Position numbers and translations under genes: made by a program. Below, one piece after another: positions 27,107 to 33,664 of a DNA stretch of 35,990 nt. Origin of the DNA: Simkania sp. Its GTDB lineage: Bacteria; Chlamydiota; Chlamydiia; Chlamydiales; Rhabdochlamydiaceae. The notes beneath the pieces are model-generated. The model saw only the letters and a program-made list of their open reading frames with translations, ran no database searches and had not been told where the DNA came from. The stretch lies in the NCBI GenBank assembly GCA_018333475.1, contig JAGXTH010000018.1, positions 1-35,990 of the forward strand. The letters are read 5' to 3'. How positions within the stretch are numbered: the first letter of the stretch is position 1; each line of letters begins with the position of its first letter.

Positions 27107-27745
27107 AAATCCACTACCATTTAAATATTATGTTTTTATACTATAGATTTTATAATAATACTAATTAAAAATAAACATAAAAAAAGCATATTTAAATTTA
27201 CCGTATCTTGTTTATTTAAAGATGCCTGTATAGTTAAGTTGATTTTTTTGTGTTAATATTTGTAAGTTGTTTACGGTTAGTTAATTGCTAACTTTTAATG
27301 TGTTTTTTTTAATTAACCTGCCTGAATACATGAGAAATCAAGTTTTAGTACTACTTGGAAGGTATTGAACTCGATTCGCTGTTTAATTTTATCTTATTTA
27401 AGATGAGTTGTTTATGGATTTGCATATAGCGTGCCACAATTATCAAATTTCCAACTTTTCAATGTGTTTGGATGTATGGAATTGCATGATTGCTTGGATC
27501 GCCCCGTTGCCTAGCTTGCATATATTGTCATCTTTCCACTCGCTGGTTTAACCCGTGATTCATTACCAAAATAAAAAAATATGCACGGGTTGTATCTATA
27601 ACAAAATAAGTTACTTATGAATTCGTTCTGCAAGTAAAAATGCGTAGTTTTTCATCTGGAAAAATTATTTGCTTGCATAGAGCCCTATGATTTGCCAAAA
27701 AAAGGTCTAAGGCCTACACTTTTTTGGGGTCATTGGAGCTGCAAC
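27107..27745. other. Long AT-rich intergenic region upstream of clpC
   Basis: About 640 bp between the divergent orphan gene and clpC, with no gene. The part next to the orphan gene (27107-27340) is very AT-rich. An inverted repeat AACCCGTG/CACGGGTT lies at 27550-27557 and 27584-27591 with a 26-nt spacer. No CIRCE-type heat-shock operator or confident promoter hexamer pair for clpC could be picked out by eye. Confidence 0.55.
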
Positions 27746-30262
27746 ATGTTCGATAAATTCACTAATCGTGCCAAGCAAGTCATCAAACTAGCCAAGAAAG
27801 AAGCGCAACGCCTGAATCATAACTATTTGGGGACGGAACACGTATTGCTTGGTCTATTGAAACTAGGACAGGGCATCGCGGTCAACGTCTTGCGTAACCT
27901 GAATCTCGATTACGATACAGTCCGCGCTGAAGTGGAACGACTCGTAGGTTTCGGTCCAGAGATCCAGGTGTATGGGGATCCGGCTCTGACGGGAAAAGTG
28001 AAAAAGGTATTTGAATTCGCCAATGAAGAAGCCGCGAGTTTGAATCACAACTACGTAGGGACAGAACATCTTCTACTAGCTTTATTAAGACAAACGGATG
28101 GTGTTGCTGCTCAAGTGCTCGAAAACCTTAATGTGAATTTGAAAGATGTACGTAGAGAAGTTCTTAAAGAACTTGAAACGTTCAATTTGCAGCTACCGCC
28201 AATGGGGATGTCTGGCGGTACATCGGCATCTAAATCTTCTCAAGATAAAACCGTGTCCGGCACAGAGAAAATGCCAGCTCTAAAGGCCTATGGTCATGAT
28301 CTTACTGAACTTTGTAAAGAAGGTAAGCTCGATCCCGTCATTGGACGTAAAGAAGAAGTGGAACGTTTGATTCTTATTCTTTGTCGTCGAAGAAAAAATA
28401 ACCCGGTGCTTATCGGTGAGGCTGGGGTGGGAAAGACAGCCATTGTCGAGGGACTAGCGCAAGCTATTGTCAAGGGTGACGTTCCTGACCACCTAGTGAA
28501 AAAAAGGCTAATCTCTCTTGATCTTACTCTAATGATTGCAGGCACTAAGTACCGTGGTCAATTTGAAGAACGGATCAAAGCCGTTATGGATGAGATTAAA
28601 AAGAATGGAAATATTCTTCTTTTTATCGATGAGCTACATACTATTGTTGGCGCTGGTGCTGCAGAGGGAGCTATTGACGCTTCTAATATCCTTAAACCTG
28701 CGTTATCCAGAGGTGAGATCCAATGTATCGGTGCAACGACTATTGATGAATACCGCAAACATATAGAAAAAGATGCTGCACTAGAGCGTAGGTTCCAGAA
28801 AATTCTCGTCGCACCTCCATCGATTGAAGAAAGCATACAAATCTTACAGGGTCTTAAACCTAAATACGAAGAGCACCATAAATGTGTATATACAGACTCT
28901 GCTATTAAAGGTGCCGTTACCCTTTCTGATCGCTATATTGCTGGTCGATTTCTTCCAGATAAAGCGATTGATCTCATCGATGAGGCGGGGGCTAAAGCTC
29001 GCATTGCTACAATGCATCAACCTCAAGAGATCACGAATTTGGAAACGGAAATTGAGCAGGTTCGCCTAGGCAAAGAAGAGGCTATCGGGCACCAAGAGTA
29101 CGAAAAAGCTGCGAAGCTCCGAGACAATGAAAAAACCTTACGCGATCGTTTGCAAAAAGCACGCAATGAATGGGAAACTACTAAAGAACAGCAGCAAGTG
29201 ATCGTCGATGAAGAGGATGTCGCCGTCATTGTGGCTAAGCAAACGGGTATTCCATTGACCCGCCTTACTGAAGGAGAAACTGCTAAGGTCCTTAAAATGG
29301 AAGAGGCGCTTAAAGTCTCCATTATCGGTCAAGATGAAGCTGTCGGCACAGTCTGTAGAGCTATTCGTAGAAGTCGTGCTGATATCAAGGATCCAAATCG
29401 TCCCATCGGAGCCTTCTTGTTCTTAGGTCCTACTGGCGTGGGTAAAACCCTGTTAGCAAGACAACTAGCTGTCAATATGTTTGGCGGGGAAGATTCCCTC
29501 ATTCAAGTCGACATGTCAGAGTACATGGAGAAATTTGCCGTGAGCCGGATGACAGGTTCACCTCCAGGGTATGTTGGTCATGAAGAGGGCGGGCAACTGA
29601 CTGAACAAATTCGTCAGAGACCTTATTGTGTTGTGCTTTTTGACGAGGTAGAAAAAGCGCATCCGGATGTGATGAACCTGCTCTTGCAAATTCTTGAAGA
29701 AGGGCGGCTATCCGATTCCTTTGGTCGTAAGATCGATTTCCGTAATACGATCATCATCATGACGTCTAACCTCGGAGCTGATCTTATTCGTCGCTCCACG
29801 GAGGTTGGTTTTGGTGCGACAGAAGGGGTTCCTGACTTTAAATCCATGCAAGAAAAAATCGATGGTGCAATAAAGAAACACTTTAAACCAGAATTTATCA
29901 ATCGATTGGATGGTATAGTCATCTTTAGACCATTAGATAAGCAGCATCTCATGCAAGTGATCGAGCTGGAAATCACCAAGGTACGCAAACGTCTTGAACG
30001 CAAACAGATCTTTCTTGAACTCGACGAGAAAGTTAAAGATCTTCTCGTTACTAAAGGATTTCAACCAGAGATGGGAGCAAGGCCCTTACGCCGCGTGATT
30101 GAGCAATATCTTGAAGATCCCTTGGCTGAAAAACTCCTTTTAAGTCCTGGCAAAGGGGCTCACCTTCGAGTAACAACCGAAGGAGATAAGATCGTTTTTA
30201 TTGATTTAGAAAAAGAGCCTCAAGAAGAACCCATGGAAGCAGCTGGAAATCATAAGGGCTGA
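27746..30262 (+). CDS. clpC: ATP-dependent Clp protease ATPase subunit ClpC
   Basis: ClpC (838 aa) is a double-ring AAA+ unfoldase that feeds ClpP. Two N-terminal Clp_N repeats are visible ([15 protein letters not shown] and [15 protein letters not shown]). The first ATPase domain has Walker A GEAGVGKT at 224-231. A UVR-type coiled motif (about 434-469, [11 protein letters not shown]), diagnostic of ClpC versus ClpB, comes next, and the second ATPase domain has GPTGVGKT at 561-568. The start is ATG 27746 with GGAG 7 nt upstream; an in-frame ATG at 27692 would add 18 residues foreign to the family. In Chlamydia clpC is likewise close to mnmA. Confidence 0.97.
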   Translation: MFDKFTNRAKQVIKLAKKEAQRLNHNYLGTEHVLLGLLKLGQGIAVNVLRNLNLDYDTVRAEVERLVGFGPEIQVYGDPALTGKVKKVFEFANEEAASLNHNYVGTEHLLLALLRQTDGVAAQVLENLNVNLKDVRREVLKELETFNLQLPPMGMSGGTSASKSSQDKTVSGTEKMPALKAYGHDLTELCKEGKLDPVIGRKEEVERLILILCRRRKNNPVLIGEAGVGKTAIVEGLAQAIVKGDVPDHLVKKRLISLDLTLMIAGTKYRGQFEERIKAVMDEIKKNGNILLFIDELHTIVGAGAAEGAIDASNILKPALSRGEIQCIGATTIDEYRKHIEKDAALERRFQKILVAPPSIEESIQILQGLKPKYEEHHKCVYTDSAIKGAVTLSDRYIAGRFLPDKAIDLIDEAGAKARIATMHQPQEITNLETEIEQVRLGKEEAIGHQEYEKAAKLRDNEKTLRDRLQKARNEWETTKEQQQVIVDEEDVAVIVAKQTGIPLTRLTEGETAKVLKMEEALKVSIIGQDEAVGTVCRAIRRSRADIKDPNRPIGAFLFLGPTGVGKTLLARQLAVNMFGGEDSLIQVDMSEYMEKFAVSRMTGSPPGYVGHEEGGQLTEQIRQRPYCVVLFDEVEKAHPDVMNLLLQILEEGRLSDSFGRKIDFRNTIIIMTSNLGADLIRRSTEVGFGATEGVPDFKSMQEKIDGAIKKHFKPEFINRLDGIVIFRPLDKQHLMQVIELEITKVRKRLERKQIFLELDEKVKDLLVTKGFQPEMGARPLRRVIEQYLEDPLAEKLLLSPGKGAHLRVTTEGDKIVFIDLEKEPQEEPMEAAGNHKG

Positions 30263-30279
30263 GCTCTATTAAATAGTGT

Positions 30280-30315
30280 GTAACCTGAGTTTTGAGAACA
30301 TTTGACTCAGGTTAC
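30280..30315. terminator. Hairpin between clpC and the ART-like gene
   Basis: Perfect 11-bp arms GTAACCTGAGT (30280-30290) and ACTCAGGTTAC (30305-30315) with a 14-nt loop, located between convergent genes. It lacks a long U-tract. Confidence 0.55.
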
Positions 30316-30319
30316 TAAC

Positions 30320-30793
30320 TTATGCAGGTAGAGGTTGTATTGTGAAGGTGGCGACAATTTTTATGGGCGCTACATGGCTTTCAAAGTAATCATATAAACC
30401 AAGACCACAGCTAACACCGTATCCTTCTAGAGTCATGGAGTTGGTTTTGGGTTTTTGCTGAGAGGCAACCTGCACTACAATGGGAATGCTTTGATCCATA
30501 TCTGCCCGTCGAAGGGCATATCGTGTGGCTGTTTGCAGATCATCAAAGTATATCCTCGGTCTAGCCTCATCGCTCTCGAACTGTCGTGCAGATAATTGTT
30601 TTTCTCCTAGTTGGCGCATCGTAGTTCCGTGATATCCAGCTCCTTGCAATCGAGTCCACAGATCTTGCATTTTACTGTCTTCTGAGGATCCCATAGGCTT
30701 GAGCAGGTATTTGCCCCCAGCTCCTCCCCTTAGACTCACCGAAACCTGATGAGTCGTTTTTACAGCATGGCCAATTCTTATAAAAAAAGACAT
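30320..30793 (-). CDS. Candidate ADP-ribosyltransferase-fold protein
   Basis: 157 aa. No family is certain, but the motif order resembles the H-Y-E (diphtheria toxin/PARP-like) ADP-ribosyltransferase fold. GYHGT (H55) would sit on the first NAD-binding strand. ARPRIYFDD (Y82) followed by ATRYALRRAD resembles the Y-F-then-A-x-x-YA helix. IPIVVQVAS would be a core strand, and E138 in DYFESHVAPIKIV would be the catalytic glutamate before the last strands. No signal peptide is seen. The role as a secreted enzyme acting on a host or bacterial target is inference; a degenerate or non-enzymatic ART fold is also possible. ATG 30793 is preferred; the frame extends three codons to TTG 30802. The stop faces clpC across a hairpin. 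Confidence 0.7.
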   Translation of the reverse strand: MSFFIRIGHAVKTTHQVSVSLRGGAGGKYLLKPMGSSEDSKMQDLWTRLQGAGYHGTTMRQLGEKQLSARQFESDEARPRIYFDDLQTATRYALRRADMDQSIPIVVQVASQQKPKTNSMTLEGYGVSCGLGLYDYFESHVAPIKIVATFTIQPLPA

Positions 30794-30828
30794 AATAACC
30801 AACTTTATTAAGTTAAATAAACAATTAA

Positions 30829-30834
30829 ATTATA
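30829..30834 (-). promoter_or_regulatory. Candidate -10 element of the ART-like gene
   Basis: A perfect TATAAT on the minus strand, about 36 bp upstream of ATG 30793, within a very AT-rich block. No good -35 stands at the expected distance, so it may be chance. Confidence 0.25.
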
Positions 30835-31073
30835 TTTAATTTTAAACATTTAAATAAATATAATAAATTTACAGTTTTTAAGTTGTTGAATTTTAAATTT
30901 TTAGTATGTTTAAAATTGCGCATTTCTTATTATAGGTCAGAATTTAGAGTTCTTTTTCCCAAATCGAGATGTTCTCGAACCTTTCTAAGGCAGTAGCCGA
31001 AAGGGGATTTCCAAGGAGTCTGGGGAAAAAAAGCACGGATTCTAATAAGTCCAAAGGCCTGGTTATAATATCT

Positions 31074-32144
31074 ATGCAAAAAGTCGTTGTAGGGATGTCA
31101 GGAGGTGTAGATTCCTCTGTTACCGCGCTGCTTCTTAAAGAGCAAGGATATGAGGTGATTGGACTATATATGAAAAACTGGGAAGATCACGATCCATTCA
31201 CGGCTTGTTCTTCTCAGGAGGATTTTGAAGATGTAGCTAAGGTGTGCGATCACATTGGCATCCCTTATTACACGGTAAATTTTGTCAAAGAATACCACAC
31301 GCAAGTCTTTGAACAGTTTTTAAGAGAGCTCAAAGCTGGGCATACTCCCAATCCCGATATTCTTTGTAATCGCGAGATTAAGTTCAAAACACTACTAGAT
31401 AAAGCGTTGGCTTTAGGTGCCGATTTTCTTGCGACTGGCCACTACGCGCGTATATCTGCCCAAAATGGTCTGCTCAAAGGTGTGGATCAAGGTAAGGACC
31501 AAAGCTATTTTCTCTACACGCTAACTAGTACAATCTTAGATAAAGTGCTCTTTCCCATTGGTCATTTGAACAAGCGTGAGGTACGAGATATCGCAAATCA
31601 TCATCATCTAGCCACCTCTAAAAAGAAGGATAGCACAGGTATATGCTTCATTGGCAAAAGAGACTTTCGACCCTTTCTAGCGAACTATATCCCTTATCAA
31701 CCTGGAAATTTTGAAAATACACAGGGCAAAATCGTTGGGCAACATGTTGGCGTTGCTTTTTATACCATTGGTCAACGAAAGGGATTGGGTATTGGCGGCC
31801 CTGGTGATGCCTGGTTTGTTGTAGGTAAGGATATGGTTCGTAATGTTGTGATTATTGAACAAGGAATAGACCACCCAAGTCTTTATGCCAATGCCCTTAT
31901 CGCTACAGAACCCAGCTGGGTAAGTGGCGCTTGCCCTCTTTTACCACTACGATGCCATGCGAAGATTCGTTACCGTCAGGAAGATCAATCTTGCACTATT
32001 TTAAGCAATCAAGCGGATCGCCTTGTTGTCATTTTTGACGCGCCCCAAAGAGCTGTTACATCGCGGCAGTCTATTGTTTTTTACGACAAGGATCTCTGTT
32101 TAGGGGGGGCAATGATTGAATCTGCCATCAAGACACTGCGATAA
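31074..32144 (+). CDS. mnmA: tRNA-specific 2-thiouridylase MnmA
   Basis: MnmA (356 aa, also called TrmU) thiolates U34 of tRNA-Lys, tRNA-Glu and tRNA-Gln using ATP. The PP-loop GMSGGVDSSV is at 7-16. The catalytic cysteines are C98 in NPDILCNREIKF and C191 in STGICFIGKRDF. The C-terminal beta-barrel is complete. The family start is ATG 31074, but it has no ribosome site; a TATAAT lies 5 bp upstream at 31064-31069. The frame is open back to ATG 30969, which would add a 35-residue basic extension. Which start is used is unresolved. Confidence 0.95.
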   Translation: MQKVVVGMSGGVDSSVTALLLKEQGYEVIGLYMKNWEDHDPFTACSSQEDFEDVAKVCDHIGIPYYTVNFVKEYHTQVFEQFLRELKAGHTPNPDILCNREIKFKTLLDKALALGADFLATGHYARISAQNGLLKGVDQGKDQSYFLYTLTSTILDKVLFPIGHLNKREVRDIANHHHLATSKKKDSTGICFIGKRDFRPFLANYIPYQPGNFENTQGKIVGQHVGVAFYTIGQRKGLGIGGPGDAWFVVGKDMVRNVVIIEQGIDHPSLYANALIATEPSWVSGACPLLPLRCHAKIRYRQEDQSCTILSNQADRLVVIFDAPQRAVTSRQSIVFYDKDLCLGGAMIESAIKTLR

Positions 32145-32145
32145 A

Positions 32146-32184
32146 AAGCCATTGCACAAACTGGCAGTAGTTTGGCAATGGCTT
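32146..32184. terminator. Bidirectional terminator after mnmA
   Basis: Arms AAGCCATTGC-A-CAAACT and AGTTTG-GCAATGGCTT pair over 16 bp with a single bulge and a 6-nt loop, immediately after the mnmA stop. An AT-rich tail follows. It lies between convergent mnmA and the 318-aa gene. Confidence 0.7.
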
Positions 32185-32194
32185 ATAATAATAT

Positions 32195-33151
32195 TTAAAC
32201 TTTTACAAGTTGTGAAGATGAAGATGGAGTTTTTAATTCCTGCACTATTCGTTGCATCTCTTCCACCACGAACAGGAGCATGGTATCTGTTTTTTCGTCC
32301 ATTTTAATAGAGCTTACCGAAGGGTCATAAGATGGGTATCCATCAGCCCCTACGAGATTAAGTTCTTCCAGTTTTAGCGCCTCGAAAGTGAGTACTCCCT
32401 GTGCTGGTATTAGTCTACTGCTGAAGAGGTCTTTGTTAGCTGGGATGACATAGCCGACGCAACCTTTAATGCGTAATCTCTCGTTTGCACCTTCTACGGG
32501 CAGATCGCCAAAAGTAAAGGCTGGTCGTACAGTGCATTTAATAGTCTCTGGATAAAGTCTAGAGAATTCACTAATAGCCGTATAAGCGTCTTTTATAAAG
32601 TTAGCTGGATATTTCTTTGGGTCTAGGAATTGTTTTTGATAGATAATGGCCATCAATTTGTTTGCCCTGACTTCGTGCGGGTTAGGGAAAGAGCGGAGCT
32701 TAACTGCAGGGCGGTCTGTTATCGGCTTAGAACAAGCTAAGAGTTCTGCAGCGATGGTTTGTTCGAATCGTTGGATTCGATCTCTTAGTACTTGTCGTCC
32801 TTGTTCGTTAGTAATTCTGGCGGTTTTATACTGACTCTCTAAGGTCTTTAGAGATTCTTCTAAACGAGTTTTCTCCATCGTGAAAAGACGATCGGCATCA
32901 GATTGTTCTATTTCCATTTGCGCGATCTTGGCTTCGAGTTGTGATGGAGATAGTGAGTCTACCGCACGTGTTAGTAAGGAAAGATTATCAAAAGATGTAC
33001 TAATAAGAGACGTGCTGGAGTGTGGTATGTTCGATGCGCTAATCGAGGACATTCTTGAATCTGTTTGAGAAGATCTCTCCATAGATGACTGTTGAGTAGC
33101 TAGCGGCTGTATTTGAGAGGCTTCTAGGGATGATAATTCTTTGAATGACAT
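32195..33151 (-). CDS. Orphan coiled-coil protein (candidate effector)
   Basis: 318 aa, not recognised. Residues 1-60 are rich in Ser, Gln and Thr and look disordered. About 70-140 is a strongly heptad-like coiled coil (LEAKIAQMEIEQ through RIQRFEQTIAAEL). The remaining 180 residues look globular and soluble. There is no signal peptide or membrane segment. A flexible Ser-rich N-terminus plus coiled coil fits type III secreted proteins, but this is inference. ATG 33151 is chosen because AAGGAA lies just upstream; an in-frame start at 33193 would add 14 residues. A TATAAT (33197-33202, minus) may be the -10. Confidence 0.8.
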   Translation of the reverse strand: MSFKELSSLEASQIQPLATQQSSMERSSQTDSRMSSISASNIPHSSTSLISTSFDNLSLLTRAVDSLSPSQLEAKIAQMEIEQSDADRLFTMEKTRLEESLKTLESQYKTARITNEQGRQVLRDRIQRFEQTIAAELLACSKPITDRPAVKLRSFPNPHEVRANKLMAIIYQKQFLDPKKYPANFIKDAYTAISEFSRLYPETIKCTVRPAFTFGDLPVEGANERLRIKGCVGYVIPANKDLFSSRLIPAQGVLTFEALKLEELNLVGADGYPSYDPSVSSIKMDEKTDTMLLFVVEEMQRIVQELKTPSSSSQLVKV

Positions 33152-33196
33152 ATTAGTTCCTTCTTTGGTTTGAAAAGTTCGATTAGCATACATGTA

Positions 33197-33202
33197 ATTA
33201 TA
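33197..33202 (-). promoter_or_regulatory. Candidate -10 element of the 318-aa gene
   Basis: A perfect TATAAT on the minus strand, about 46 bp upstream of ATG 33151, would give a leader of about 39 nt. There is no clear -35. The surrounding 33152-33664 holds no gene, only this AT-rich region and MITE copy D. Confidence 0.3.
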
Positions 33203-33403
33203 TTAATGTGGATATGATGATTTTGTTTTTTTTGCGTAATTAAAATTAAAAATTGACAACATGCAGTGTGTCGTACCTGCTACTACGGGAGACCCGAACC
33301 CCAAATTTTTCTTGCATTAGCCTTAACCCGCCTCGTCCTTTAATCCTTCTACTTTGTAATTCCAAAACAGATTGCCGAATGCTTTCACAGTCTCACTGGA
33401 TAA

Positions 33404-33566
33404 TACCAAACGCAATAAATAATTTCATATTTGAGCTGCGTGAAAGCTGTCGGCAAATTGACGATCATAAACAGCATAGTATTAATGCAATACAATGCCG
33501 TTTACGATCGCCGATTTTCGGGGCTTTGACGCGGCTCAAATGTGAAGTTATTTGTTGCGTTTGGTA
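33404..33566 (+). mobile_element. Palindromic MITE family 1, copy D
   Basis: 163 bp with ends TACCAAACGC...GCGTTTGGTA and TAA direct repeats (33401-33403 and 33567-33569). It has the same orientation and asymmetric arms as copy C, and lies between two orphan genes. Confidence 0.93.
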
Positions 33567-33664
33567 TAATACTTTGCGAATTTTCTGACTTTTTTGTGGA
33601 GGTTATGCAGAGGTTTTAGAAAGAGGTTAGAAATTTATTGAGACAGGTGCATATACTAAAAAAT

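Noticed and set aside
30960-31073. Possible structured RNA (SRP or other) upstream of mnmA
   Set aside because: The signature loops of SRP RNA, RNase P RNA and tmRNA are not present.
33253-33310. Possible tRNA tail on the minus strand (GGGGTTCGGGTCTCCC)
   Set aside because: The T-loop lacks the TTCRA pattern, the stem is imperfect, and no D or anticodon arm was found. At most it is a decayed fragment.
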